Of a DNA stretch of 64,000 bases, positions 46,118 through 58,471 are shown in pieces; the stretch's first letter is position 1, and every line of letters starts with the position of its first letter. Position numbers and translations under genes: made by a program. Under the pieces are notes generated by a model. The model saw nothing but the letters and a program-made list of their open reading frames with translations. It ran no database searches and was not told the DNA's origin. Source of the DNA: Megalonaias nervosa (Eukaryota; Mollusca; Bivalvia; Unionida; Unionidae); NCBI GenBank assembly GCA_016617855.1, contig JAECUM010028837.1, forward strand, positions 26,909 to 90,908, written 5' to 3'.

Positions 46118-46426
46118 TTTGTTTTTTTAACGTAGCTTTAACAATTTTTTAGTTATATTCAACGATGTATGCAATGTGGCAGTTTATAGTGATGTTTAAC
46201 ACTGGAGCATCATGCCGTAGACATGTAGCACGATGTCCCACCCAGTCACATTATCCTGACACCAGGTCGACCAGTCCTAACACTAACCTCTTAATGCTCA
46301 GTGCCTAACGAGGCAGTTGTTAGTACCATTTTTGTAAGTCTTTGGTATGACTCGGCCGGGGTTCGAACCGGCGACCCCGGCATCCGAGGCGGACGCTCTA
46401 ACCACTTAGACCACTGGAGCTGTCTC
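46077..46426 (-). mobile_element. tRNA-derived SINE, family 1, with (AC)n tail
   Basis: Flanked by a perfect 13-bp duplication AGGCGGGTAAATG at 46064-46076 and 46427-46439. On the minus strand: box A (GTGGTTAGAGCG), box B region GGTTCGAAC, body as in the copies at 12530 and 19793. The (GT)n tract at 46078-46116 on the plus strand is its 3' (AC)n tail, not an independent microsatellite. Confidence 0.85.
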
Positions 46427-46689
46427 AGGCGGGTAAATGCAGATGGAAACTGTTGGTGACCTAACGTTTTGAAGAAGCTTACATGGAGGATAAACTTTCA
46501 TTCATTTTTGGAGGATTTATATGGGATAAATTCGGTACAAAGGGCGTGTCTGAACATGTGTCATCTGATACATCCGTCTGGTTTTCGCGTACAAAAAGGT
46601 TGACGAAGTTATTGAAATCACGAATAAATATGTAGATATGTTAAGATTCTGGCTTACAAATCAAATGATATAGAAGTTTGAAGTAAGAG

Positions 46690-47080
46690 AACAGTTCGAT
46701 TTTCTGATTGATTGAAACGTTCAAAGAAAAACTGTTTTGATGTAATGCGAAATTTTATTTATAGTCAGCTGAAGCTTGATGTGGATACCATGAATATTCC
46801 TCATGCGCACAGGTTAGGGATATATCACTGGAGTCACCATTAAAGCTAGGCGAGGTAGTAAAGCGCAAGCGGCCCATGATAGTGGTATTCTGCGAGTATT
46901 ATGACATCGAATATATTTTAGAGAATGCTAAAGCCTTGCAGGGTACTAACATTTTAAGTGATGCAAATTATCAGAGAGAAATTGTGGGAACACGGAAGAA
47001 GTTATGGTCACAAGTTAAGATACTGCGCCAAGGAAATCTAGGGAGCAAACTTTCTATCCAATAACCAGCAAAGCTGGTTA
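46690..47080 (+). pseudogene. L1/Tx1-type ORF1 protein fragment
   Basis: In adjoining frames: CNAKFYL/NVMRNFIYSQLKLDVD, then TMNIPHAHRLG, then the frame at 46876-47064 with VVFCEYYDIEYILENAKALQ and REIVGTRKKLWSQVKILR. This follows the RNA-recognition plus C-terminal-domain pattern of L1-type ORF1 proteins (HR-(L/I)-G ... RPR-x-I-(V/I)-V-x-F ... LK-G-T ... EI-x-x-x-RK-x-L). No endonuclease or RT is attached. Confidence 0.5.
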
Positions 47081-47226
47081 TCAATTGGACTGTCATAAGT
47101 GACAAATTCCAATATTGCTTGGATACAATGAAATATACCCGTAATGTCACTCCCCTATGTGCAACCTTTTCAGGAAAGGCATGAAACCAATTTTCCTCCT
47201 GGCTAGTTAAAACACGCATGTGCATA

Positions 47227-48150
47227 CTGTTGCGTACTGTTAATTTCCATTGTTTGTTAGTTGTTTTTATTCTTTATATGCTGTTGATTCTGTAGAATTG
47301 TAGCTGATATTGTCCAATATCAAGTTCATTACCTACCTGACAATAATCGTTGATTTTTTAAAATTATGTTAATAATTAATACATTGCTAATAGTTTCATT
47401 ATTAGTGTGGGTTTAATATTAGGACCATTATCAATGGAAATAAATATATTTATCTTGTTCTGAACCTAGTGTAATGTGTTCACCATGTTCTTTATTATAA
47501 TTTTAGTAACAGAGCATTTCAAATTATAGCTTTGATTGTTCTGTATATGAACTTTTCTACTACGTCATGGCTCTTCTTTTGTGTCTTATTTTTAATATAT
47601 TCTTATGAGTCTAGAAAATTATTATTCGTAATGTAAGATCTCGAAGCAGAACCACTGCTATTTTCAGTGTTTGATTTGGGATGAATTATTTAATTCAAAT
47701 TATTCTTATGTGAAAATACAAAGAAATCTATAATATTCTTGGGAAGGGATATTAACTTCTAATTATTGTGAATTCAAACAAGAAAACCTTAGGTTGTTTT
47801 ACTGTTATTCAACAAAACAATCCTTGTGGCTCATCGTTACAATTCTGGCCATTGGTACATTAGTTCATTGGAGACTACCGGCCACTTCTGGCACATCAAC
47901 ACCTTCAGCGTTGGAAATTATTTGGAATACCACTAAAATTTCTTCAGAACGTTATTCATTACGACTTGTATAATAATTCTAGGATCATTTGCGATTTAAT
48001 TCACAATATCGTAAGTTCTTTTTTCATTTTCACTTTGTATTCTAGGGAATAAAGTATTTCTTGTATTTTACAAAGATTGTTGCTTGTCACTCTTTTCAAT
48101 TTTTTATCTTCAGACCATAGAGCTGTAATAGAAAATTGTAGGCTCGTTTC
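47227..48150 (+). repeat. 5' LTR of Gmr1-like element 2 (approximate)
   Basis: Shares ordered blocks with 9000-9745 and 2836-3480 (see those entries). It ends near GACCATAGAGCTGTAATAGA, with gag coding starting about 100 bp further on. Confidence 0.5.
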
Positions 48151-48244
48151 TGTTTTGGAATTATCTAACTCTCAGGTGTTATTTTGCTTATTTAGAATTC
48201 AATAATAAAACCAAAGAGCGTCACAATATCATCTAATAACAATT

Positions 48245-48618
48245 GGAGAATTTTATTTTAGATCCTACCCAGGAAAGGCAAGAGTCCTATAAAAAGAATG
48301 AATTACTCCAACTTGCCAGACAATATGATCTGTCTGAGGCGAAGGCTTCTTAAACGAAGCAAGAATAGTTTGGTGAAATATTTGGTAGAAAAGAATATTT
48401 TGGATAAAAGTGCGTTGTGTTTGACTAGCAACTCACCATCTGGTTCTAACTTGCAAGTTATGGAATTGAAAGTAAAGTATAAGAATGAAATCGAGTTAAG
48501 AAAGTTTGAGGTTCAGAGAAAGGAGAGAGAGACAAATGCAGTTACAGAAAGAATTAAAATATACAATTAGAAAAGAGGAAGCAAAGAGACAAATACAATT
48601 TGAGATGCAGCAAGAAAA

Positions 48619-48680
<62 letters not shown>

Positions 48681-49330
48681 GGGCTAATGCAAATGAACTG
48701 TGAAAAAGAAGAGATAACAATACAAAGACAAAGATAAAAGTAAGAAGAGAATTTCAATTAGATGAAAAGAATTATAGCAGGAAAGTGGAATGCACTCCCC
48801 CACTTGGCACAGAAATTCAGATTTTGATGTTACCAAAAGCATTACTTTAGTACCCCTTTCTAGAGAATAAGAAGTATATAAAAATTTTCCTCATTTTGGA
48901 AACTTGCTGAAAATTTTAAATGTTACAAAGTGCACTTTAGCAAAGGTCGTGAGATTTTCACTTCTCTGTCAGTAAAGCAACGTGCTGATTATGATCTGGT
49001 TTAGGAATGCATCTTGAAGGAATTTGAGTTGGTACCTGAGGCACATCTACAAATGTTCAGGAACAATAAAAAGAAACTGGGCAAACTCATGTTGAATTGT
49101 CAAGAGGAAAAGAACAATTTTTGATAAGTGACGCTGTGCCAAAAAAGTTGGTCAAGACTATGATAACCTGAGACAACTCCTATTAGTTGAAGAGTTCAAG
49201 AACTGCGTTGATAGTGAAGTTAAGACCTACCTTGGTGAGGAAAAGGTCCGAACTATAGAAAATGCTCCTCATACTGCTGACGATTATTCCTTAACCCACA
49301 AAGTTTCTTTTCTCAGTAAGTAATCCACTC
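48245..49330 (+). pseudogene. Gag remnant with SCAN-like capsid block
   Basis: The N-terminus near 48260 reads DPTQERQESYKKNELLQLAR, a helical start followed by a charged coiled coil. It includes an Arg-Glu run coded by (GA)n at 48622-48676. Around 48900-49130 are LAKVV(R)..., EFELVPEAHLQMFRNNKKKL-type residues. At 49165-49315 there is LRQLLLVEEFKNCVDSEVKT, then YLGEEKV and ADDYSLTHK, the LRQL-(I/L)-L-x-E-E-F pattern of the SCAN-like capsid C-terminal domain. Frameshifts separate the blocks. Confidence 0.65.
48622..48676. repeat. (GA)n microsatellite inside gag
   Basis: About 55 bp of GA expanding an Arg-Glu coding stretch of the gag coiled coil. Confidence 0.9.
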
Positions 49331-50559
49331 AGTGGTCAAAAACTGATAAAAGCTATTTAAGTCTAATACGGACACTTCTAAATCTTAATCTGGCACAACA
49401 GTTACACATCAAGTTTCTGATCAGAAATCGTTACCTTTTTCCTAGCTGCACCAATTGCAAGAAGAAAAGGCGAGTTATTTCTGCTTGCTACAAATTGAAA
49501 AGTAAGCAATAGAGTCAAGACCGACCCATTTCAAATGTTCTTATTGCAGGCAACACATTAATTTGGTCAGACAAACCCCAGTTTGATTTAATTATGGAGA
49601 ATTATGAACAATTCATGCCGAAAGGTTCTGTGTCACTTATTAGCGATTCTGCCAATCCGATCCCTATTACAAGTTAATGGAGATTAAAAATTCTCAGAGG
49701 CATTTATTATCATGTACTTTGCCTTTTTCTGAGAAGACGTTTTCTCGTGTTCTTATTCCGGGAGTAGTGTGTGGCTTTGTAAATATTCTTCTACATTGTA
49801 AAAATTTATGATCAGACTTAGTCTCAGGACCCGTGACAAACGGAATGGTGAATCTTTATCCATCGAGAGTTTTAATTTTTAACTAGGGAATCCCCTGGCT
49901 GGAGATAAGGTTGCTGTTAATCCATTTGTAACTTACAAGCATCGTTTGGATCAGAATGTCGATCGTACTGAGAAAGAAATCCCTGATTTATACCCGTATT
50001 TGCAGTTACTAGAGCTATGCTAAAGAAAGCTCTTGAGAACGATGTTGATCAGGAAAGTTTCCCTTTACCTGAACTAATTGTTGGTCAGGCTTTTGATGAG
50101 GTCACTTTCACTCCTGGTATTGATCAATCAAAAGGTATTGATCACAGTGATCCTGCTAGTGCTACTTATCCTTATTTCTAATCAGGGTGACAAACGACAA
50201 TCACTTGTCGTTGAACAGGAAAAGGATCCTGAGATCTCCGGCTTGTTTCAGAGGGATAAACAAGCACCTGTTTGTTATTTTGTTAAACATGGGGTCCTTA
50301 TGAAATAAATGGAGACCATCTGAGGTACCTGCTGGCGACTAGTGGTTCGTGAGCTATTAATTTGTTGTTCCAAAGTCGCATAGACAGGAAATTTTAATTT
50401 AGCCCATTAAACTCCTTTGGCTGATCATTTAGGGGTCAGTTATACTTATCACAAGATCTTGAATAAATTTTATTAGACGAAAATTAAAACGGATGTTTGT
50501 AAACACTGTAAATCTTGTCACATTTGTCAAATGGTAAAACACGCAATCAGAAGATTCCT

Positions 50560-50700
50560 ATGGCACATCAACAACCTATTCCTGCATTTGACGAACAATT
50601 TAGCAGAATAATGGAAGACTGTGTCGGCCCCTAACCTAAGTCTAAGTCAGACGACAAATACCTGATGATCATAATGTGTGAGTACACACAACTCCCAAAG
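50560..50700 (+). pseudogene. Integrase start remnant of Gmr1-like element 2
   Basis: PIPAFDEQFSRIMEDCVGP-type reading with the first catalytic Asp, closely similar to 380-450 in copy 1, then KSDDKYLMIIM. The zinc-binding part upstream is hinted at by HCKSCHICQ near 50495-50530. The rest of the core is lost. Confidence 0.6.
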
Positions 50701-50826
50701 TTAGTTCCTTTGAAGTGTTACGTGTAGGCTTGTACAATAATAACAAGAGAAAAGAGTGAAGTCAACAAGCTTTTTATATTTTAACAGAATAATCTATTTC
50801 TCTAGAAAACAATGTAAAAATTGGAA

Positions 50827-50892
50827 ATTGGACTTACGGTTTGTGAGTATAATCCAAAATTGAATCCTAAGATTGAAAAATACAAGTCCTAT
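50827..50892. repeat. 66-bp repeat with inverted ends, copy 1
   Basis: ATTGGACTT ... AAGTCCTAT, about 94% identical to 60882-60947. Confidence 0.7.
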
Positions 50893-51289
50893 CTGCACTC
50901 TGCTCAGTGAAAAATGAAATTAAGGTATGACTAAAAAAATATAAAGGAAAGGAGTTTCCAGTTTGGTGATAGAGTTCTTGCCCTTACCGCAAAATCCTCT
51001 TCAGACAGTATTATAGTCCTTATCATCAATTCTCCAGGAAGGCGAAAACGAAAACAACTTTGCCATGTAAATATGTTAAAGGAGTATACTGAAAGAGGTA
51101 GCAAGGTTAATCATGCAATCAGTTTAGTTGTACTTGTCCCACACGATGAGGATTTAAGCGACGGAATGCAATCGGACTGTAGTGAGAAACTTTCACATCT
51201 ACAGCAACAAGATAAGAATGAACTAACAGGTCTTACTTGGATACGAACACTTGTTTCCAGGTTTTCCTACACGAACAAATAAAATCTAC

Positions 51290-51890
51290 CCTGATGTTGA
51301 AACTGTAAATTCCACACCTATGAAACAACATCCTCACTGAATGAGCCGTATCAAACAGGAATGTTTGAAAAAAGAAGTTTAATATTTGCTGGTATGTGAT
51401 TTCATGGAACCGAGTAAAAGTAAGTGAAGTTCACCGTGGATTCTTATACCGAAACCATTTAATAGTTTTCGCAAGTGCACTGACCATAGAAAATTGCATC
51501 GTGTGACCGAAACAGGCTGATTGCCAAATTTTCTATAATTGTTGAAACCCTGACACATGTTTTAAGCCAGAAAGTCAAAGTCTCATTGGTCTGAGAAACG
51601 TCAGAGACTTATGACAGTTGAAAGCCATAGTTGAGAGTGGACCAGTTCTTTCAGTTCCAAATGTTTCTCAATCATTTAAAATGTCTGTTGATGCGAGTAA
51701 TGTTGGGATTGGTACAGAGTTGATTCAAGAAGGCAAAATTGATGTAGATCATCCAGTGTGTTATTTTTGAAATTAATTAAATAAGCAACGGAAAAAAAAC
51801 TATTCTACAATCCAGAAGGAATGTTTGGTTTTGATATTGGCAATGCAAACCTTTGAAGTGTATGTTAGTTTAGCTCCTTGTCCGTTTATT
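51290..51890 (+). pseudogene. Reverse transcriptase / RNase H remnant of Gmr1-like element 2
   Basis: KQHPH-type start near 51320, SSPWILIPKPFNSFRKCTDH at about 51428-51490, then a gap in similarity. At 51680-51770 VDASNVGIGTELIQEGKIDV precedes DHPVCYF. An open frame from 51825 (ILAMQTFEVYVS) leads into the amplified motif at 51882. Palm motifs with the catalytic Asp pair were not found, so part of the RT is deleted. Confidence 0.65.
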
Positions 51891-52286
51891 GTATTTCGTG
51901 ATGACAACCCCATTTCATTCATTGGGCCGTTTATTGTATTTAGTGATGACAACCCCATTTCATTCATTGGGCCGTTTATTGTATTTAGTGATGACAACCC
52001 CATTTCATTCATTGGACCGTTTATTGTATTTAGTGATGACAACCCCATTTCATTCATTGGACCGTTTATTGTATTTAGTGATGACAACCCCATTTCATTC
52101 ATTGGACCGTTTATTGTATTTAGTGATGACAACCCCATTTCATTCATTGGGCCGTTTATTGTATTTAGTGATGACAACCCCATTTCATTCATTGGACCGT
52201 TTATTGTATTTAGTGATGACAACCCCATTTCATTCATTGGACCGTTTATTGTATTTAGTGATGACAACCCCATTTCATTCATTGGA
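51882..52286 (+). repeat. 45-bp minisatellite derived from the RNase H motif, 9 copies
   Basis: Nine exact-length units starting at 51882 and every 45 bp thereafter, nearly identical. Each reads PFIVFSDDNPISFIG (first unit R for S) in the RT/RNase H frame. The family motif at this place is (P)-I-x-V-Y-T-D-H-N-P-L-x-F-(L/I). The array is in frame, so the host frame stays open to 52328. Confidence 0.9.
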
Positions 52287-52320
52287 CCGCAGTCACCAAC
52301 GAGAAACTCATTAACAAACA

Positions 52321-52695
52321 TACCCTAATACCGGTCATACAAGAAAAATGATTTAACTCAACAAGCCATTGTCTATCTGGTGAATTAATATCTCATTCAT
52401 CATGGTTATGTGTCGAAATTATTGACATCAAAAAACCATCAGGGTTTTTCCTCGATATTTAATTTGTCCTCAAACAATATGTAAACATGGAGACACAAAC
52501 AATCAGGATTTTATCTGGATATTTAATTAATTCCCCAACAACACCTAAACGTTTAAAGAGGAGTAGACTGCATAAAAAGTTTTTACGTGTATTTGTAATT
52601 AATAAAAGAATCTGTTTATAAAGAATTTAGACAACGAAACTCTGTAAAATTATATTTACTAATGAGAATAGTAAGCGTTATAATTCCATCAATAT
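52321..52695. other. Stretch without recognisable gene
   Basis: Possibly remains of the 3' end of element 2; no LTR match seen. An AACAATC(A)GG(A/G)TTTT ... ATATTTAAT block is duplicated near 52435-52460 and 52500-52525. Confidence 0.4.
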
Positions 52696-53140
52696 ATGAT
52701 ATATTTGTTAAAAGGAGAATTTTTAAAAATCTGCAAAGTAAGAGGGTATGTCATCCTAAATGCTATAAATAATACTGACCCTAAATATATAGTCCATATA
52801 TTCGAAAAAGAAAAAAATGATGTTAGAGTGCAATGCACAATCAGGCATTTAAGAAGTTTTCGATTTATGCACCAAGCACAAGAAGAACTTGTTAACATCC
52901 CAAGCGACGATACATTCAAGTACACAATTCATCAATTCGGAACTAAGTTCTCGAAGTATTTGCGAAAGGATGTCTATCTGTATGAATACATGGAGTCACT
53001 TCAACATTTCAGGAAACAAAAATACCTCCAATAGAAAGAATATATTCAAACCAGAGTGGATCAGAAATTAGAAATATTTTTCACACTTTTAAATGTTATA
53101 TTTGGTATAGTTCAAACTACACTGTATAGTTGATCAGAAA
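52696..53140 (+). pseudogene. Fragment resembling a viral-type family-B DNA polymerase (exonuclease region)
   Basis: The 112-codon frame 52696-53034 has VQCTIRHLRSFRFMHQA, then DDTFKYTIHQFGTKFSKYLRKDVYLYEYM. This follows the pattern between Exo II and Exo III of DNA_pol_B_2-type enzymes (F-x-D-S-x-(R/K)-F-(M/L) ... L-x-x-K-x-x-x-P-Y-E-(Y/W)-x-D-S). After a frameshift near 53020 the next frame gives ETKIPPIERIYS, matching the following L-P-x-x-x-x-(F/I)-Y-S. It is not homologous in detail to the Polinton polymerase at 40014-43983, so it would come from another lineage. Only this region survives. Confidence 0.5.
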
Positions 53141-54460
53141 TTTTACGTTTAAGGAAACCATGAAATTGATCGCTGATCTTTCCATTACTACATAATACAC
53201 ATTTACTGTCATATCAAAGTCTTCCTGTCCAAAGTCCTCATTTTTACAAGAAAACCATGTCTAATTTATACAAATGACTAGACAGATTTCGAGTTCCAGT
53301 TCAATTGCAAATAAAGCACATACTGTCCCTTTGGATAAGTCATTCATATCGGATTTCCAGGTTTTTCTGTTTCGGTCAAATAAAATGTGTGTTTGCATTG
53401 TGTTACAAAGGATTTGTTATCCGAGGAAAAGAATGTGTCAGTCAAACATAATGAAGTCCCATGTTCTAATGATACTGTTATAAGATACAAATACCTTTAT
53501 TTGCCTGACCATAACGTGTTTAATAGGTATCTATATAAAATACTGTTACATTGTACTTTACCCCGGTTGTTAAGTTTGACCCCAAACTGACCATCCATCA
53601 ATATTTAGAGACAAGGTATATCGACCTAATGTTCTTAAAGCATCACATATTGTATACGTTTTCACTCTAACAATAGGCCGCAAAATTCAAGATGTACTTT
53701 TTCAATAATGTCCACGTTATCATGCCCCCAACTTTAGCAACCGCATATAGGAATTTTTTTTGCAGTCTGATTAATCAATTTAAGCTGAAAACCAGGTCGT
53801 AACTTGCGTTTGCGGAATATAAATATTTTTTGTTGGCTGTAATAGATAAGTTGTTTACAAGGGTAAAAGTGCAATTTTTCAAAAGATTAAAAGCAACTGT
53901 TTGTTTTCATCTATCACATCTACGCTATCGTTATTATATATGAAATGATACGTCCTTTCTCTATATTAGCCTAAACCTCAGATGATTGCATATTTCAACA
54001 TTACCAGTTAGGTACCAGGTTTGCAACAATCATAAAATTAGGCATCTCTTACATGTCTTTCTCACTGGTAGCAATTAATAGAGTGCCATCTTTATAAAAG
54101 AAAATAGGTAGCAATGCCTCTAAATATATGTAAATCGAATCTCATTATATACTGCGATACTGTTACAAATTATACCATTCAGAACGGTTTATAAAAGTCC
54201 TTAAAAAATTAAAACAAACGAATAATCATCTTGCGGTCTCATTCATCTATCCTGAAATTTCGAAACACTCAAGCATTATTAAATATATCCAAAGCCTCCA
54301 GTGCTTCTATATTTTCAAGAATTAGTTCTTTTTTAAACCCGAATAAAATGACACCTGGATACATGTAAAGATCAACTGGCATGCACGCCTTTGAGAAAAT
54401 CAACTTCTTATAATTCAAAACAAACTGTTTTCAGATTTTGTTCTGTCCTACAATTTTTTA
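53141..54460. other. Stretch without recognisable gene
   Basis: AT-rich, open frames at most 69 codons. Part may be decayed continuation of the polymerase fragment, but no motif is legible. Confidence 0.4.
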
Positions 54461-54469
54461 AATTTCCTG

Positions 54470-55240
54470 ACAACCCAAAGCACAGAGTTTATTATTTGTC
54501 TGACTACCCGAAGCACAGAGTTTATGGATTGCTCGACTACCCAAAGCACTGCGTTTATTGTCTGACTAACCCGAAGCACAGAGTTTATTGATTGCCCGAC
54601 TACCCAAAGCACTGCGTTTATTGTCTGACTAACCCGAACACAGAGTTTATTGATTGACCGACTAAGCAAAGCACTGCGTTTATTGTCTGACTAACCCGAA
54701 CACAGAGTTTATTATTTGCCTGACTACCTGAAGCACAGAGTTTATGGATTGCTCGACTACCCAAAGCACTGCGTTTATTGTCTGACTAACCCGAAGCACA
54801 GAGTTTATTGATTGTCCGACTACCCAAAGCACTGCGTTTATTGTCTGACTAACCCGAAGCACAGAGTTTATTGATTGCCCGACTACCCAAAGCACTGCGT
54901 TTATTGTCTGACTAACCCGAATACAGAGTTTATTGATTGTCCGACTACCCAAAGCACTGCGTTTATTGCCTGACTAACCCGAACACAGAGTTTATTGATT
55001 GCCCGACTACCCAAAGCACTGCCTTTGTTGTCTGACTAAACCGAACACAGAGTTTATTGATTGCCCGACTAAGCAAAGCAGGAGTTTATTGACTAACCAA
55101 AGCACAGAGTGTACTGATTGCCTGACTACCCACAGCAGAGAATTTACTGATTGCCTGACTACCCAAAGCAGAGCGTTTATTGATTGCCTGACTACCCAAA
55201 GCACAGAGTTTATTAACTGCATGACTAAACAAAACACAAA
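54470..55240. repeat. ~63-bp higher-order minisatellite (30- and 33-bp halves)
   Basis: Alternating units AAGCACAGAGTTTATTGATT + GCCCGACTACCC and AAGCACTGCGTTTATTGTCT + GACTAACCCG, about 24 half-units. Periods are multiples of three, giving incidental open frames on both strands. Confidence 0.95.
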
Positions 55241-55289
55241 ATTTAATACAAATATACGGCGTCATTTGATAGAATAGGTATATGTACCC

Positions 55290-55560
55290 TGATCGCTGTG
55301 TTTACTTTGTGACTATAGACATTTTGAAATTTTAATAACACTGTGTTCATGTTGTGCCTTCGACATTTGGAAATTTTAATAACACTGTATTTACGTTGTC
55401 CCCGCGGACATTCTGAAATATCAATAACACTGTGTTCATTTTGTGCCTATAGACATTATGAAATAGAAATAATACTGTGTTTATGTTGTCCGCATACATT
55501 TTGAAACATTAATAACACTGTGTTGACGCGGTGCCCTTAGACATTCTGAAATATTAATAA
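55290..55560. repeat. ~50-58-bp tandem repeat, 5 diverged copies
   Basis: Units with GACATT(T/C)TGAAAT, (T)TAATAACACTGTGTT and TGTGCC blocks. Confidence 0.85.
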
Positions 55561-57379
55561 TATCGGCCCCAGTCTTCAATTGACCATTGCAGATACTCTT
55601 ATCTGATGGGAAGGTCCGAAGTGTCCCATTTGAATATTTTTATCTTATAATTATTCATACCATGAGAACATCATTTACTTGAATCAGATTTTTGATGACA
55701 CTGATTTACTGCCTTCACTCAAATACGAACCTGCTTACAAAAACAGCATCTCGGTAGTTTAGTGTCGTATATTATTTTATTGATTCCTTGTATGGATCCA
55801 ACAATTAGCAGCCTTAGTACGTTCCACTACAATCACATCTAATGAAACAACAACGTTCTTTTCTTTACATTGTCCCTCCCTCGGAAGCGATAGAACGGAT
55901 AATGGTCCTAGAGACAGGTTTGTCACAACTTAACGATTATATTTCAACTTACATCCAATTGGTCTATCGACAGAAATGATATAACTTCGCCCTACCATTA
56001 GCATAAAACATAGTATAAAATCTGTGTAGTTTATATTGAGACTTTTTCAGTGAATGATGAATATTCAATAAATATGTATTGAACATGTATTAAAAAATGT
56101 ATTGAAAATGTATTGAAAAATGCCTACGTATATACGATTTGAATTTGTATGTTATATTTAGTGACACCCAGTATAGTGACATGCATTAAGCCTAAATGTT
56201 CGATATGGTTTCTTTGCTGGTTGGTGGAATGTGTATACTGACAAGTGTAAATATATTACAATAATGAAGTACAGTTCAGATGCAATATACATCAATAATA
56301 CTTCTATTCATTGCGTTAACAATAGTGTACATGACTGAAACGTTGTTCGGTGATCCCGCAGAAAAATGTAAGGTCTTTTTCCGCTTAGATGTGTTTCCGT
56401 GTAATTTTTCATTAGTATGAATAATAAAATATGACATAGGATTTATATGTAATAGTTTTACTTACTTCTTGATACTTTGCAGCCTAAAGTTAGTACGCTG
56501 TCTTCCACATATTGCCTACGAAATCAGTGCACATGCGCAGATAAGTTTTCTTATTGGTTTATTCATTCATGTCATTTTTGTAATTGTAAGAGCAGGTTCA
56601 TATAATTTGAGCGCCATTGTACAAACGTTGAATACATTCTATATCTGCCTTTAATATATATTTATACTGAATATTTTCATTCAAAATTCTGAGAACGCAG
56701 TGAGTTGATACTTCAAGTCTTCCTTGAGGACAAAAATGCTACAACTAATTTTACATGTAGTTTGTTCACAAGAGTAAAATGAGATCCCAGTATGATGCAC
56801 GCTTATACCGCTAGTCAATACAGTGTACAATTTATACTGCCACTCAAAATAATGTACTCCATTACTGTCAGTCATTATGATGTACGCTTATACCGCCAGT
56901 GAATGTAATGTATGCTTCAATATTCGGTGTGAAAACAGTAAAATAATCCGAATTACAAATGCAAAATACGTAAGGTAATTATGCGATTTTGTCATACGAG
57001 CTAATAAAGAGAAAAGATGGTTCATGTCATCACCTCATTGCAGATATTTTATTTAAATACTTTTATTTAATTCTAATAAGCTCATTTTCACACTTGACAC
57101 CTTTTCCAAAATTAACACTATCGTATTTCTGTTTGGCAAAATCACAAGACACAAAGTATAAACATGCCAGCAAACGTTATTTTGCTTTGTGGTAGAGATA
57201 TCTCCAGAAGAAGGATAATGAATTCCCTTAATAGACGGAAAGCAAAGATACTCATCCAATCAAAGCAGTTATTTTCGTTTTATTTAGGCTTAGACGATGC
57301 TTTCCATGAATACAAGTAATTTCGATACATACAAATAAGTCTCCAGCAAAAAAATAGGCAAATGTATTCACCATTCGTT
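55561..57379. other. Stretch without recognisable gene, presumably receptor intron or 3' flank
   Basis: No recognisable exon was found. I looked for the TM7 part of the receptor (N-P-x-x-Y) on the minus strand and did not see it. A GATGTACGCTTATACCGC repeat pair lies near 56790 and 56880. Confidence 0.4.
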
Positions 57380-58020
57380 TTAGGAAAGGGTACTACAGTA
57401 GTATGCAATAGCATTGAATTCATAAAGGGCACTAGAGTAGTAAGCAATAGCATTGAATTCATAAAGGGTACTACAGTAGTAAGCAATAGCATTGAATTCA
57501 TAAAGGGTACTACAGTAGTATGCAATAGCATTGAATTCATAAAGGGTACTACAGTAGTAAGCAATAGCATTGAATTCATAAAGGGTACTACAGTAGTATG
57601 CAATAGCATTGAATTCATAAAGGGTACTACAGTAGTAAGCAATAGCATTGAATTCATAAAGGGTACTAAAGTAGTAAGCAATAGCATTGAATTTATAAAG
57701 GGTACTACAGTAGTAACGAATAGCATTGAATTCATAACGGGTACTAGAGCAGAAAGCAAGAGCATTGAATTCACAAAGGGTACTACAGTAATAAGAAATA
57801 GCACTGAATTCATAAAGGGTGCTACAATAGTAATCAATAGCATTGAATTCATAAAAGGGTACTACCGTAGTTAGCTATAACATTGAACTCATAAATGGTA
57901 CTAAAGGAAAAGCAATAGATTGAATCCATAAAGCGTACTAGAGTAGTAAGCAATAGCATTGAATTCACAAAGGGTACTACAGTAGTAAGCAATAGCACTG
58001 AATTCATAAAGGATACTACA
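57380..58020. repeat. 39-bp minisatellite, about 16 copies
   Basis: Unit GCAATAGCATTGAATTCATA followed by AAGGGTACTACAGTAGTAA. Central copies are nearly identical and outer ones diverged. The 13-codon period gives long open frames in both directions that are not genes. It lies about 450 bp downstream of the receptor splice donor, so it is probably inside its intron. Confidence 0.95.
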
Positions 58021-58471
58021 AAAGCATACAAGTCTTCAAATTCATAAAGACCACCAAAGAAGTATACAAGTCATACAATTCATCGATCTATTAGTAATAT
58101 TCCTAAAAGATAAAGTTCGTGAACTTCCGGCAGGATATCCTGCTCTAGACTTCTGTGAATGTTCTGTGCCATTTTTCAATTTTCATAACATCAGCTGACA
58201 TAGGTCAGCACAACATGTGCACTGTATCTGTCAGAAACGTCAGCAGAAATCGGAAAGAAAAGACTAAATAGGTGAAATGTTCTTGGTTAAAAGTTGATTG
58301 ATACTGGCATAGTAGATAATGCTTTCAGACACAATTTGCAGTTTCTATAAGAAAAAGTGGCACGCAGATGCAAAAGCCTATAAGGATAATATAAGTCTTC
58401 TAGATGATGCGTGTACTAATATTTAGACATTGTGTCACGCAATTCAAGGAATAATAAAAGAAAATACATAC

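Larger units (their letters stand above)
47227..52320 (+). mobile_element. Gmr1-like Ty3/gypsy retrotransposon, copy 2
   Basis: LTR at about 47230-48150, gag at 48245-49330, then protease-region sequence, integrase at 50560-50700, and RT/RNase H at 51290-52290. Integrase precedes RT as in copy 1. The gag holds a SCAN-like block, and the vertebrate SCAN domain is known to derive from Gmr1-type gag, so two independent traits agree on the clade. A 3' LTR was not identified; the sequence breaks off after the 45-bp array. Many stops and frameshifts. Confidence 0.7.

Noticed and set aside
51800..52328. 173-codon minus-strand and alternative plus-strand frames over the 45-bp array
   Set aside because: Only the plus frame continuing the RNase H reading has a protein explanation; the others are by-products of a 45-bp period.
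53274..53590. Continuation of the polymerase fragment
   Set aside because: No motif legible; left unassigned.
54391..55277. Possible CRISPR-like array of regular repeats
   Set aside because: No unique spacers; both half-units are themselves repeated, and the DNA is eukaryotic.
57280..57874. 190- and 170-codon frames over the 39-bp array
   Set aside because: Both strands open because of the 13-codon period; no start context, no domain, likely intronic.
58416..58471. Receptor frame continuing 17 codons past LPLG
   Set aside because: GTATGT donor and loss of family similarity mark intron read-through.
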